Source of the DNA: CAIWHR01 sp963726765
GTDB lineage: Bacteria > Pseudomonadota > Gammaproteobacteria > Burkholderiales > Casimicrobiaceae
Assembly (NCBI GenBank): GCA_963726765.1
Contig: CAVSDH010000005.1
Location: forward strand, 62,001 to 126,000
Reading direction: 5' to 3'
Length of the DNA stretch: 64,000 nucleotides
The number at the start of each line of letters is the position of its first letter. Position 1 is the stretch's first letter. The notes below the pieces were generated by a model. It made no database searches. It had not been told where the DNA came from and saw only the letters and a list, made by a program, of their open reading frames with translations. Shown here one piece after another: positions 36,645-45,450 of this stretch. A program made the position numbers and the translations under genes.

Positions 36645-37148
36645 TTAACGCGGCAGCAGCGCGCGCAATGCGCCCCACTGTGCGAAGAATTGGACGGCTT
36701 CCGGACTGCGCTCCAGCGCGCTGACGACATAGACGCCCCACGCTGCGCCTCCCGCCGCGTAGAAACCGGCTGCCGCGCCGCCAGCCGCGATCCAGCCGAG
36801 CGCTCCCCCGCCGACGGCGACTGCGCCTATCGCGAGGCCGCCCAGGGCGAAACCGCCAAGCGAGAGTCCGCCGAAGGCGACGATGCCGACTGCCAGTCCT
36901 CCGACGGCGAGGACGCCGCGCGCCAGCCCGCCAACGGCAACGATGCCCGTCGCCATGTCGCCGACGGCGAGCACGCCTTTCGCGTGTCCGCGCATTTCGC
37001 CACGCGCAGGGTCGGGTCCCGTCGCAATGCACCATAGGGGTAGCCCGAGGTACTCGTAGCTGCTGCGGCGGCGAACGCCGCGCACTTGGATCGGCATGGT
37101 CGAGCCCTCGACCGAATGCACCGGCCGGAAGCGTTCAGCGGAAGGCAT
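36645..37148 (-). CDS. Glycine-repeat membrane protein
   Basis: 167 residues after a gacggagga site. The N-terminal third has SYEYLGLPLWCIATGPDPARG, a pattern I have seen in small predicted membrane proteins of proteobacteria. The rest is a run of short GG-spaced repeats (KGVLAVGDMATGIVAVGG, ARGVLAVGG, LSLGGFALGG, AIGAVAVGGGALG), probably a glycine-packed membrane or beta-helical segment. Last gene of the SPFH operon; function unknown. Confidence 0.7.
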   Translation of the reverse strand: MPSAERFRPVHSVEGSTMPIQVRGVRRRSSYEYLGLPLWCIATGPDPARGEMRGHAKGVLAVGDMATGIVAVGGLARGVLAVGGLAVGIVAFGGLSLGGFALGGLAIGAVAVGGGALGWIAAGGAAAGFYAAGGAAWGVYVVSALERSPEAVQFFAQWGALRALLPR

Positions 37149-37184
37149 CGGATGTCCTCCGTCGCAGGGAAAGGTTGGCTTGCA

Positions 37185-37379
37185 TCATGAATCTTCGGCC
37201 TTGGCGAGGGTTCGGCGCCTACCAGGAGGCTTCGCGACGATACCGCGCCGGGCAAGCGCGTCGCGCAGGAGGAATTCAATCTGCGCGTTGACGCTCCGAA
37301 GGTCCGCCTGGGCGAGCCGCTCCAGCTCGGCCCACACGTTCGGGTCGATCCGGAGCAGGAACGCCTTCTTGTCGGCCAT
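37185..37379 (-). CDS. Arc-like ribbon-helix-helix DNA-binding protein
   Basis: 64 residues from the ATG at 37379. The ribbon-helix-helix pattern is clear: MADKKAFLLRIDPNVWAELERLAQADLRSVNAQIEFLLRDALARRG. The tail is basic. Proteins of this type often bind as dimers to tandem operators and repress their own operon; a pair of AT-rich palindromes upstream of the operon (39123-39142) is a candidate site. Position: after a DUF1648-like gene, before the glycine-repeat gene. Confidence 0.85.
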   Translation of the reverse strand: MADKKAFLLRIDPNVWAELERLAQADLRSVNAQIEFLLRDALARRGIVAKPPGRRRTLAKAEDS

Positions 37380-37416
37380 CGTCAGCGCCCCTGATTTGCT
37401 TTCCTTGTGCACGGGA

Positions 37417-37914
37417 TCAGGAGACGTTCCGAAAGCGCGCGTAAAGCGTTCCGATCCACAGCCCGATAACGGCCAGAAAGCCGACGAACAGCATCCAGAA
37501 GTGCTCGACGGGCAAACGCGGCGGCGAGAAACCGTTGGCGATCACCAGAACGTGGTGCAGAGCGGCGACGAAAAGGGCGAGCAGGCCGCCCAACCAGGCG
37601 CCGTGCGCCGAAAGCACATTCAGCGTGGCGGCCCGGCGGGCGGGGTCGAGCCAGTACGCCTTGTGCGGGATGTTGATCGCGTTCGCGTGAATTCGTGGCA
37701 GAAGGCCGATCATTGCCGCCACCACGATCGGGAGCCCCAGCGCGAACGCGAGCATGAACACGAGGTAACTGCCCCGCGTCATGAAGGCGTTCGCCTGATT
37801 TCCCGGACCGAAATGCGATGCGACATGCTCCGGCAATGCCACCGACGTCGCCGCGATATAGGCCCCGGCAGCGGCGAGGCAGAATGCAAAGAAGAACCAG
37901 GCGAGCCGACGCAT
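37417..37914 (-). CDS. DUF1648-like membrane protein
   Basis: 165 residues with four predicted membrane segments (AWFFFAFCLAAAGAYIAA, YLVFMLAFALGLPIVVAAMIG, AWLGGLLALFVAALHHVLVI, FWMLFVGFLAVIGLWIGTLY). The loop LPEHVASHFGPGNQANAF after the first segment is the DUF1648 signature. Function unknown. It follows the 50-residue gene and precedes the ribbon-helix-helix gene. Confidence 0.75.
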   Translation of the reverse strand: MRRLAWFFFAFCLAAAGAYIAATSVALPEHVASHFGPGNQANAFMTRGSYLVFMLAFALGLPIVVAAMIGLLPRIHANAINIPHKAYWLDPARRAATLNVLSAHGAWLGGLLALFVAALHHVLVIANGFSPPRLPVEHFWMLFVGFLAVIGLWIGTLYARFRNVS

Positions 37915-37959
37915 GGATGTCTCTTCGTGGTGTCGCGGAAGGTACGCGCGGGCGGTGCG

Positions 37960-38112
37960 CTAGCGGCGCGTGAGGAAGCCGGCGACGAGGCCTGCGGCAA
38001 CGCCAAGCGCGAGCCCGACGGACGCGTAGCCCAATGCGACACCCAGCGCCGTTCCGGCGCCGACGCCTGCGGCGATCCACAGCCCCCCTGCATTCCTCGC
38101 GAGCGCGTTCAT
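37960..38112 (-). CDS. 50-residue glycine-rich membrane protein
   Basis: A short gene with aaaggatc upstream of the ATG, 14 bp after the SPFH gene stop. The product (MNALARNAGGLWIAAGVGAG..., ending GFLTRR) is one hydrophobic Gly/Ala-rich hairpin with a basic C-terminus. No family recognised. Confidence 0.6.
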   Translation of the reverse strand: MNALARNAGGLWIAAGVGAGTALGVALGYASVGLALGVAAGLVAGFLTRR

Positions 38113-38125
38113 TGCGATCCTTTCG

Positions 38126-39058
38126 TCAGTTGTAGAGCGTGCCGGTGTTGACGACGGGCTGCACGTCGGATTCCGCGCACAGCACGGTCATCAGGTTGTT
38201 CACCATCGAAGCCTTGCGCTCGTCGTCGAGCTCCACGACCTTCTTGGCCGAGAGTTCGTTCAGCGCCATCTCGACCATCGACACGGCACCGGTCACGATC
38301 TTCGAGCGGGCGGAGATGATGGCCTCGGCCTGCTGCCGGCGCAGCATCACCTGCGCGATCTCCGGCGCGTACGCGAGGTGGGTGAGACGTGCTTCCTCGA
38401 CGACCACGCCCGCCTTGTCGAAGCGCGCCTGCAGTTCGCGGACGAGCGCCTTGACCACGACGTCGGCGCTTGCGAGCAGGGTCGGCTCGCGGTTGGCCGG
38501 CGCGTGACTCTCGTCCTCGTCGTACGCGAACGACGAGGCGAGATGGCGCACGGCGGCCTCTGCCTGAAGCTTGACGTAGAGTTCGTAGTCGTCGATATCG
38601 AAATTGGCCATCGCCGTGTCGTCCACACGCCAGACCACGACCGCGGCGATCTCGATGGGGTTGCCGCGCTTGTCGTTGACCTTGAGCCGCTCGCCGTTGA
38701 GGTTGCGGGCGCGAAGCGAGATCTTCTTGCGCGTGTAGAACGGATTGGTGCCGCGCAATCCGGTGACGCGCGTCGTCCCTTTGTAGGCGCCGAAGAGCTG
38801 CAGGATCGCCGCTTCGTTCGGCTGCAGCGTATAGAGCCCGCCCAGCACCAGCGCCGCGACGACGAAGAGCAGGGCACTCTCGATGAAGGGCCACGCGCCG
38901 GCGGCGTGGTAACCCGACGCGGTGATCGCGCTCCAGAACACGTAGACCGCATACGCCATCATTCCCAGCCCGACGCCGAGCCAGGCGAAGCCGTTGAACG
39001 TCGTTACAGGCGTTTCCTGATGGACGTTCCCGCTGGACGGGACCGCATTGCCTGCCAT
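38126..39058 (-). CDS. SPFH/band-7 domain membrane protein
   Basis: 310 residues from the ATG at 39058, after a cgaggaggtcg site; the longer frame is not supported. Two membrane segments (WLGVGLGMMAYAVYVFWSAI, WPFIESALLFVVAALVLGG) precede an SPFH domain (PNEAAILQLFGAYKGTTRVTGLRGTNPFYTRKKISLRARNLN..., IAAVVVWRVDDTAMANF, ALVRELQARFDKAGVVVEEARLTHLAYAPEIAQVMLRRQQAEAIISAR). SPFH proteins form membrane microdomain scaffolds. Heads a five-gene operon with small membrane proteins and a ribbon-helix-helix regulator. Confidence 0.88.
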   Translation of the reverse strand: MAGNAVPSSGNVHQETPVTTFNGFAWLGVGLGMMAYAVYVFWSAITASGYHAAGAWPFIESALLFVVAALVLGGLYTLQPNEAAILQLFGAYKGTTRVTGLRGTNPFYTRKKISLRARNLNGERLKVNDKRGNPIEIAAVVVWRVDDTAMANFDIDDYELYVKLQAEAAVRHLASSFAYDEDESHAPANREPTLLASADVVVKALVRELQARFDKAGVVVEEARLTHLAYAPEIAQVMLRRQQAEAIISARSKIVTGAVSMVEMALNELSAKKVVELDDERKASMVNNLMTVLCAESDVQPVVNTGTLYN

Positions 39059-39122
39059 GGTCGACCTCCTCGAATACGCCGCACCGGCATCGCAAATGCG
39101 GTGCCCGGGCGTGCATAGCAAA

Positions 39123-39153
39123 ATGATATCATTGATATATCGACTGCTGTCAA
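39123..39153 (-). promoter_or_regulatory. Promoter and palindromic operator candidates of the SPFH operon
   Basis: On the minus strand: perfect -35 ttgaca (39148-39153), 17-bp spacer, -10-like gatatc (39125-39130). The spacer and -10 hold two AT-rich palindromes, atgatatcat (39123-39132) and gatatatc (39134-39141), in an otherwise GC-rich region. Candidate site for the operon's ribbon-helix-helix protein. Confidence 0.55.
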
Positions 39154-39246
39154 GAGGCCCGTCGTCGAGGCCCGGCCTTGCGGAGGACCACGGCCGCGGG
39201 CGTGCGCCTCGGGCAAGGGCGCCGGCCCGTTCATCGGGCGGCGCCC

Positions 39247-39275
39247 AAAAAAAAGGCGGGCCCGAAGGCCCGCCC
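39247..39275 (-). terminator. Rho-independent terminator of htrA
   Basis: Minus strand reads an 8-bp GC stem (ggcgggcc / ggcccgcc) with a tight ttcg loop followed by eight T. It lies 20 bp past the htrA stop. Confidence 0.9.
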
Positions 39276-39295
39276 GAAAAGGGGACGCGTTACCG

Positions 39296-40766
39296 TTACC
39301 CGATCGTCACCGGAATGAAGATGCGCGCGTCTTCTCGCTGCACGAGAAGCGCGACCGTCTTTCCGGATTTGCCGATCAGTTCCCGGAGCTGCTCGGGACT
39401 CTTCACCGGCACGTTGTTGACGGCGACGATCACGTCGCCCTGACGCACGCCGGCCTTAAGCAGCGGCGCCCGCGACATCCTCGACAACGACGCCGTTCGC
39501 CACGTCACCGGATTTCTTCTCCTCCGGCGAAAGCGGTCGCACCGCGACGCCAAGCTTGCCCTTGGCCGCTTCGCCCTTCGCCGATGCGACGTTCGTCTTG
39601 TCCGGGAGTTCGCCGACCGTTGCCGTCAGCTCCTTTGCCTTGCCGTCGCGCCACACGCCAAGCGTTGCCTTCGCGCCAGGCTTCAGCTGCGCAACCAGCG
39701 GCGGCAAATCCGACGAACGCGAGATGTCCTTGCCGTCGAACTTGAGAATGACGTCACCGGGCTCGATTCCCGCCTTTGCCGCCGGGCTGTCCTTGCCGAC
39801 CGAGCTCACGAGCGCGCCGCCGGGCGACTTCAGCCCGAAATTCTCGGCCAATGCCTGGCTCACCTCCTGGATCGTCACGCCGAGGCGGCCATGGCTCACC
39901 TTGCCGCTTTGCTGGATCTGTTCCTTCACGTCGATCGCGACGTCGATCGGCACTGCGAACGCGAGTCCCTGGAAACCGCCGCTGCGGCTGAAGATCTGCG
40001 AGTTGACGCCGATCACCTCGCCCTTGAGATTGAACAGCGGGCCACCCGAGTTGCCGGGATTCACGGCGGCGTCGGTCTGGATGAAGGGAACGGCGGCGTC
40101 TCCCGGCAGCGCGCGCCCCTTGGCGCTGACGATGCCGGAAGTCACGGTGTTCTCGAGTCCGAACGGGGCGCCGATCGCGACGACCCACTCGCCGACTCGC
40201 GTCGACGCGGGATTTCCGATCTTCACCACCGGCAGATCCTTCGCGTCGATCTTGAGCACCGCGATGTCGGTGGTCTTGTCGCTGCCGAGAACCTTGGCCT
40301 TGAACTCGCGCTTGTCGACGAGCCGCACGTTGACTTCGTCGGCGTTGGCGACCACGTGCGCGTTGGTCAGGATCACGCCGTTCGCGTCGACGATGAAGCC
40401 GGAGCCCGTCCCCATCGACGGACCCTGCGACGGCGGTTGCGGCATGCGGAAGCCGCGGAACTGCGGCGGCATTCCATCGTCTTCCTCGTCGTCTGGCATG
40501 CCGGGCATGCCGCGGGCGGCGACCTTGCGACCTTCGTGCACGACGCTGATCTGCACGACGGCGGGGCCATGCTTCGCGACCAGCGCGCTGAAATCGGGCA
40601 GCCCGACGACGGAATCCGGCGTCGTCGCCACGGCGACGGCCGGCGGCGACGTTGCGGCGCCGGCGGGCTTGATCGTGCCCGTTCGATCTGCGATCACGGC
40701 GCCGGCGGCAAACGCACCGACGACCGCCAGCGCGACGGCGCTGCGTTTGAACGTGTTCACTTGCAT
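39296..40766 (-). CDS. HtrA/DegP-type periplasmic serine protease with two PDZ domains (one apparent frameshift)
   Basis: Starts at the ATG at 40766 after aggaga, with a signal sequence or anchor (RSAVALAVVGAFAAGAVIA). Catalytic triad: ILTNAHVV, TDIAVLKID and GNSGGPLF. PDZ1 runs from VTIQEVSQALAENFG to about LTATVGELP; PDZ2 begins LGVAVRPL. As written, translation stops at 39456 (GAAA). Removing one of the two T in gcttaag (39456-39457, minus strand) gives GAAAKAGVRQGDVIVAVNN and the frame continues to TAA at 39296. The span is 3n+1; repaired length 489 residues. A direct repeat matching a PmrA/QseB box lies 72 bp upstream. Confidence 0.92.
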
Positions 40767-40837
40767 CGATTTCTCCTGGAATGGGAATCGGGGCCGGGGT
40801 CCATTGCCCCGGTTGCCGCCCAAGGTAGGAGCGAAGA

Positions 40838-40854
40838 CTTAAGGCAGACTTAAG
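40838..40854 (-). promoter_or_regulatory. PmrA/QseB-type box upstream of htrA
   Basis: cttaag-N5-cttaag (both halves perfect), matching the direct-repeat recognition site of the PmrA/QseB response-regulator family. It lies about 72 bp upstream of the htrA start and 2.1 kb from the qseB-like gene in the window. Confidence 0.6.
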
Positions 40855-41051
40855 AGTGCAATGGGGAAAGCGGGCCACCGCATTGGCGAGTCGAATCGCG
40901 CGCTACCGCGGCACATTCCCGCCCAGGTCGTGCACCAGCCGCCGGTAGACCGCGTTTTCGCGCAGCCGGGGATCGCCAGCGCGAGGAGGAGGGCGGAGAC
41001 TGTCCGCCCAGGCCAATCTTGCCACGGGAAGGAATCCCGGGCGAGCGCAGG

Positions 41052-41597
41052 TCAGGTGTTGCGCCACATCATGATCAACGTGTTGTCGCGCTTCACGTAG
41101 TGATGGAACAGCGCCGCGAGGGCGTGCAGTCCGATCAGGAAGTAGCCGATCGACGCAACGGTCTCGTGAATTTCCTTGTACGTTTTCGCCAGCCCCTTGT
41201 CGGGGCCGACCAGCGGCGGCAGGTCGAAATTCAGGAAATGCACGTCGTCGCCCTTTGCGCTCACCGTCAACCAGCCGAGCACGGGCAGCCCGATCATCAG
41301 CACGTACAACGCGAAGTGCGCGACGCCCGCCAGACGCGTTTCCCATGCGGCGGGGGGCGGCTCGATTTGCGGCGCGGGGCCCGACGCGCGACCCAGCATG
41401 CGCAGCCAGACGAGCCCGAACACCGACAGGCCGAGCAGGTAGTGCCAGGTCGCCATGTCGGCGCGCAATGCGCTTCCCTTCGGCGACAGCGACTTCAAGT
41501 CCATCGTGGCATAGGTCGCGACAATCAGCAGCACCATCAGCCAATGAAAGGTGATTGCGAGCGATCCGTACCGCGCGGTCGTGTTTCTCCAGCCCAT
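41052..41597 (-). CDS. Cytochrome b561 family protein
   Basis: 181 residues, four membrane helices. Heme-ligand histidines are at the expected places (SLAITFHWLMVLLIV, MATWHYLLGLSVFGL, GVAHFALYVLMIGLP, LIGLHALAALFHHYVK). It probably moves electrons from quinol to a periplasmic acceptor. ATG after aaaggcagg. It begins 33 bp after the sensor-kinase stop on the same strand, so it is likely part of the two-component operon. Confidence 0.9.
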   Translation of the reverse strand: MGWRNTTARYGSLAITFHWLMVLLIVATYATMDLKSLSPKGSALRADMATWHYLLGLSVFGLVWLRMLGRASGPAPQIEPPPAAWETRLAGVAHFALYVLMIGLPVLGWLTVSAKGDDVHFLNFDLPPLVGPDKGLAKTYKEIHETVASIGYFLIGLHALAALFHHYVKRDNTLIMMWRNT

Positions 41598-41630
41598 GTT
41601 CCTGCCTTTCTGTGCGAGAGGGAATTTGCG

Positions 41631-42989
41631 CTACGATTTTGGCGCAGCAATCGGAAAACGCACGGTCACCGCCAGGCCTTCCCCCGCAGCTCCGGCAAGT
41701 CCGGGACCAAGCGAGATGGTCGCATCGTGCCGCTCGGCAATGCGCTTGGCGATCGCAAGGCCGAGCCCGCTGCCCGGAACACCGGTCGCGCCGCCGGGCG
41801 CCGCCCGGTAAAACCGATCGAAGACGCGTGCGCGCTCGCTCGCCGGAATGCCTGGGCCGGAGTCGCAAACGGAGACGACTGCGTCGTCCTCCGCCTTCTC
41901 GACGCTCACGTCGACACGGCCGTCCGGGGGAGTGTATCGGACGGCGTTGTCCACGAGATTCGAGAGGAGCGCGCGCAGGGCGGTCGCGTCGCCATCGACG
42001 ACCACCGGAGCGGCGGCGGGATCTTCGGCGGCCCTGCCGGTCATGCCGAGATCGACGCCGCGCGCGACGGCGATCGCCGTCTGGTCGGCAACCACGCTGC
42101 GTGCGAGTTCTCCCAGGTTTACGGGCGCGGAGCTACGCTCTGCGATGCCCGGCTCCTCGCGCGCGAGGGTGAGAAGCTGCTCGACGAGATGCGTCGCGCG
42201 CGCGAGGCCGGCCCGCAGCTCGGTGAGCGCCGCGCGCCGTTCGGCGTCCGATTCCGCGCGTTCGGCAAGCTGCGCCTGCAGGTCGACGGCGGTGAGCGGC
42301 GTGCGCAGCTCGTGCGCTGCGTCGGCGATGAACGCGCGCTGCGCGCCGAGCGCGCGATCGAGCCGGGAGAGGAGGCCGTTCAATGCCTGCGCGAGCGGCC
42401 GCACTTCACTCGGAAGCCCTGCTTCGTCGACCGGCGCCAGCCCGCCGGGCACGCGCTTGCCCACGGCGGCGGCAAGGCGGGCCAGCGGGGCGAGTCCCCG
42501 TGCAACGCCGATGCCGATGAAGAGCGCCAGCAGCGGCGCCACGACCAGCAGCGGAACGATCGTGCGCAGCGCCATGCTGGCGGCGAGCGCGCGACGCGCG
42601 CTCATGGGCTGCGCGACCTGCACGACCTGGTCGCCGGCGAGCGTGCTGAACACGCGCCAGGCGCCGGCCGGCGTCGTGACGGTATTGAAGCCGAGCCGCG
42701 CGTATTGCGGCAGCGGTTGCTGCGGCTGGGAGACGAAGAGCTGGATGCCGTTGCGGTCCCAGACCTGAACCACGAGGGCGTCGTCGCCGACCGCAAGCCC
42801 GCCCGGTGTTCCGGCGAGCGGAATCCCGGTGAGCGATGCCGCCATCTGCCGCAACTGGTAGTCGAATATCTCGTTGGCCTCTTCGCGGGCCCGCAGGTAC
42901 GTGGCGACCGCGGCGGCGGCGACCGCGACGACGAGACCGGCCGCGAGCCAGACCAGAAGCGTCCGCCGAATCGAGCGCGTCGCCGTCAT
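41631..42989 (-). CDS. Sensor histidine kinase (QseC/PmrB-like)
   Basis: About 452 residues from the ATG at 42989, which overlaps the response-regulator stop (ATGA). Two membrane segments frame a periplasmic loop (LVWLAAGLVVAVAAAAVATY; TIVPLLVVAPLLALFIGIGVARG). Histidine box ADAAHELRTPLTAV, N box LLSNLVDNAVRYTPP, G1 VCDSGPGIP, G2 GSGLGLAIAKRI. The periplasmic domain has the layout of QseC/PmrB-type sensors. It probably phosphorylates the adjacent response regulator. Confidence 0.92.
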   Translation of the reverse strand: MTATRSIRRTLLVWLAAGLVVAVAAAAVATYLRAREEANEIFDYQLRQMAASLTGIPLAGTPGGLAVGDDALVVQVWDRNGIQLFVSQPQQPLPQYARLGFNTVTTPAGAWRVFSTLAGDQVVQVAQPMSARRALAASMALRTIVPLLVVAPLLALFIGIGVARGLAPLARLAAAVGKRVPGGLAPVDEAGLPSEVRPLAQALNGLLSRLDRALGAQRAFIADAAHELRTPLTAVDLQAQLAERAESDAERRAALTELRAGLARATHLVEQLLTLAREEPGIAERSSAPVNLGELARSVVADQTAIAVARGVDLGMTGRAAEDPAAAPVVVDGDATALRALLSNLVDNAVRYTPPDGRVDVSVEKAEDDAVVSVCDSGPGIPASERARVFDRFYRAAPGGATGVPGSGLGLAIAKRIAERHDATISLGPGLAGAAGEGLAVTVRFPIAAPKS

Positions 42990-43661
42990 CGCCGTTCCGC
43001 GTCGCGTCGCGCGACCGTCCACCCCACACCGCGCACGTTTCGGATCGTGTCGGGCGGCAGCTTGCGGCGCAGCGCATGCAGGTGGACCTCGACCGCGTTG
43101 CTGCCGATCTCCTCGTTCCAGCCGTAGAGCTTTTCCTCGAGCTGCGCGCGCGAGAGCACCGCGCCGGGGCGGGCGAGCAGCGCTTCGAGGAGGGCAAACT
43201 CGCGCGCCGACAGCGTCACCTGTTCACCGTTGACCCGGACCTCCCGCGCGGCGGGGTCGAGCGCGATGTCGCCGAACGTAACGACGGGCGCCGCCCGCCC
43301 GGACTGGCGGCGAAGCAGCGCTCGAATGCGCGCGGCGAGCTCGCTCAACTCGAAGGGCTTCAGACAGATAATCGTCGGCACCGGCGTCGAGGCCCGCGAC
43401 ACGGTCGGCGACGGCATCTCGCGCCGTCACGATCAGCACGGGCCGCGCGTCGCCGCGCCGGCGCATGCCGCGCAGCACGTCGAGGCCCTCCCTGCGCGGC
43501 AGGCCCAGGTCGAGAAGCAGCAGGTCGTGAACGTTCTCGGCCAGCGCGATTTCGGCTTCCCGGCCATCGCGCGCCCAGTCGACCGCGAATCCGTCCTTGC
43601 GCAGGCCGCGACGCACGGACTCGCCGATCATCACGTCGTCCTCGGCGAGGAGCAGGCGCAT
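42986..43661 (-). CDS. OmpR-family response regulator (QseB-like), one apparent frameshift
   Basis: Starts MRLLLAEDDVMIGES at 43661. The receiver domain has the acidic pair, LLDLGLPRREGLDVL (phosphoacceptor Asp), TARD and GADDYL. Near 43362-43368 a +1 change turns DYLSEALRV into DYLLKPFELSEL, giving the conserved lysine and then the winged-helix output domain (VTFGDIALDPAAREV to NVRGVGWTVAR). The span is 3n+1; repaired length about 224 residues. It is coupled to the sensor kinase (4-bp overlap). The family recognises cttaag-type repeats, as seen before htrA. Confidence 0.9.
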
Positions 43662-43687
43662 CCTGGACCGATCCGCGCCGGATCGCG

Positions 43688-44086
43688 TCAGGACTTCGGT
43701 TCGAATTTGAGCGAGGCCGAGTTCATGCAGTAACGCAGTCCCGTCGGCTCGGGTCCGTCCTCGAACACGTGGCCGAGATGGGCGTCGCACGCCGCGCACA
43801 CGACCTCGGTGCGGCGCACGAGCCAGCTCGAGTCGTCTTCCTTGCGCACGTTCTCCGGCGCGAGCGGCGCGTAGAAGCTGGGCCAGCCGGTGCCCGAATC
43901 GAACTTGGCGGCCGAATCGAAGAGTGGCACGCCGCAGCACACGCAGCGGTACATGCCTTCGGCGTGGTTGTCCCAGAACTCGCCCGTGAACGCGCGTTCG
44001 GTACCTTTCTTGCGCGCGATCTTGTACTGCTCCGGTGTGAGCTCCTCTTGCCATTCGGCGTCGGACTTGTTGACCTTGGCAACCAT
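43688..44086 (-). CDS. msrB: Peptide-methionine (R)-S-oxide reductase MsrB
   Basis: 132 residues. Zinc-binding cysteine pairs CVCCG and CAACDAH, substrate motif SGTGWPSFY, and catalytic cysteine in RYCMNSASL. Reduces methionine-R-sulphoxide in proteins. Start at 44086 after caggaga. No signal peptide, cytoplasmic. Precedes the response regulator by 26 bp on the same strand and may share its transcript. Confidence 0.96.
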   Translation of the reverse strand: MVAKVNKSDAEWQEELTPEQYKIARKKGTERAFTGEFWDNHAEGMYRCVCCGVPLFDSAAKFDSGTGWPSFYAPLAPENVRKEDDSSWLVRRTEVVCAACDAHLGHVFEDGPEPTGLRYCMNSASLKFEPKS

Positions 44087-44226
44087 GAGGTTTCTCCTGC
44101 TAGAGCGGACATCCGATGCGCCGCCGGGGATGGTCGGAGCCGGCGGCAGCGCCCTTACGCCGCACGACGATCAGGCAATGCGGGTTCAAGTATAGTTGAG
44201 GCCTGCCGCGTCGCTGCAAGCAAGCC

Positions 44227-45441
44227 TTGGATACCGTTCACGCCGACCCGTTCCGCCACGATGTGAAGGTCATCGGGCTGATCGGTCTCGCCCACGGGCT
44301 TTCGCATTTTTTCCAGCTGGCCCTGCCCTCGATGTTCCCGCTGCTGCGGGCCGAGTTCGACGTCTCGTTCGCGGCGCTCGGCGCGCTGGCGGGTGTGTTC
44401 TATCTCGCAAGCGGCCTGACCCAGTTCGCGGCCGGGTTCGCCGTCGACCGCTTCGGTGCCCGTCCGGTGCTGCTTGGAGGGCTCGCGCTGCTCGCCGGTG
44501 GAACGGTCGTCGCGAGCCTCGCGCCAGGCATTCTCTGGCTCTACCCGATCGCCGCGCTGATGGGGGTCGGCAACGGCGTGTTCCATCCTGCGGACTTCGC
44601 CATCCTCAATGCCAACGTCACGCCGAGGCGGCTTGGCCACGCGTACAGCACGCACGGCATCGGCGGCAACCTGGGCTACGCGCTCTCTCCCGTCGTGAGC
44701 TACGCATTAGGATCGCTGTTCGGCTGGCGAGCGGCGCTGGCACTTTTCGGCGTCGTCGGACTGATCGCTCTCGGCTTGTTGGCGACGCAGCGCGCCGCGC
44801 TCGTCTCGCACAGGGCCGCGGATGCCGGGACGCACACGCTGCGGGGGAGCATTCCCTTGTTCCTGCAGCCGGCGATCCTTCTCTGTTTCGGCTATTTCGT
44901 CTTCCAGACCATTGCCGGCACGGGGCTGCAGACGCTGGGGTCACTGGCGCTCAATGTCACGTTCGCGGTCCCGCTCGCACTGGCCGCGTCGGCGATAACC
45001 GCCTACCTCCTGGGCAGCACGGCCGGGATATTGGCCGGAGGATTTCTGGCGGCGCGCACGACCCATCACGACCGCCTCGCCGCTGCGGGGCTCTTTGCGG
45101 GCGCGCTGCTGATCGGCATCGTTGCGACCGGCATCGTCGGCCATGCACTGTTGCTTCCGCTCTTCGCAACGATCGGTTTCGTGCTTGGCGGGACCGGCCC
45201 ATCGCGCGACCTCATCGTGCGCAACGCCACGCCGCGAGGCGCAGCGGGGCGTGTTTACGGGTTCGTGTACTCGGGACTCGACACCGGCGCGACGATTGCG
45301 CCCATATGGTTTGGCGCGATGCTCGATCATGGCATGGGACGCGGCGTCTTCCTCGCGATCGCCCTGGTCCTGCTGGTCGCGATTGGCACCGTGATCCGGA
45401 TCCGCACCGCGGGCCGCGGTCTGCCGGCAACTTCCGCATAG
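44227..45441 (+). CDS. MFS transporter
   Basis: 404 residues, twelve membrane segments. GxxxDRxGxR-type loop between helices 2 and 3 (FAVDRFGARP). N-terminus GLIGLAHGLSHFFQLALPSMFPLL is typical of the fosmidomycin-resistance/nitrate-type MFS subset. The start is a TTG at 44227; a tatagt -10-like sequence lies about 40 bp upstream. Substrate unknown. The next gene (SDR) begins 9 bp later, so the pair is one transcript. Confidence 0.82.
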   Translation: MDTVHADPFRHDVKVIGLIGLAHGLSHFFQLALPSMFPLLRAEFDVSFAALGALAGVFYLASGLTQFAAGFAVDRFGARPVLLGGLALLAGGTVVASLAPGILWLYPIAALMGVGNGVFHPADFAILNANVTPRRLGHAYSTHGIGGNLGYALSPVVSYALGSLFGWRAALALFGVVGLIALGLLATQRAALVSHRAADAGTHTLRGSIPLFLQPAILLCFGYFVFQTIAGTGLQTLGSLALNVTFAVPLALAASAITAYLLGSTAGILAGGFLAARTTHHDRLAAAGLFAGALLIGIVATGIVGHALLLPLFATIGFVLGGTGPSRDLIVRNATPRGAAGRVYGFVYSGLDTGATIAPIWFGAMLDHGMGRGVFLAIALVLLVAIGTVIRIRTAGRGLPATSA

Positions 45442-45450
45442 GGAGTCCCC

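Noticed and set aside
43224..44054. 276-residue minus-strand frame beginning upstream of the response regulator
   Set aside because: Only its 3' half is the receiver domain; the 5' half is an out-of-frame reading of msrB.
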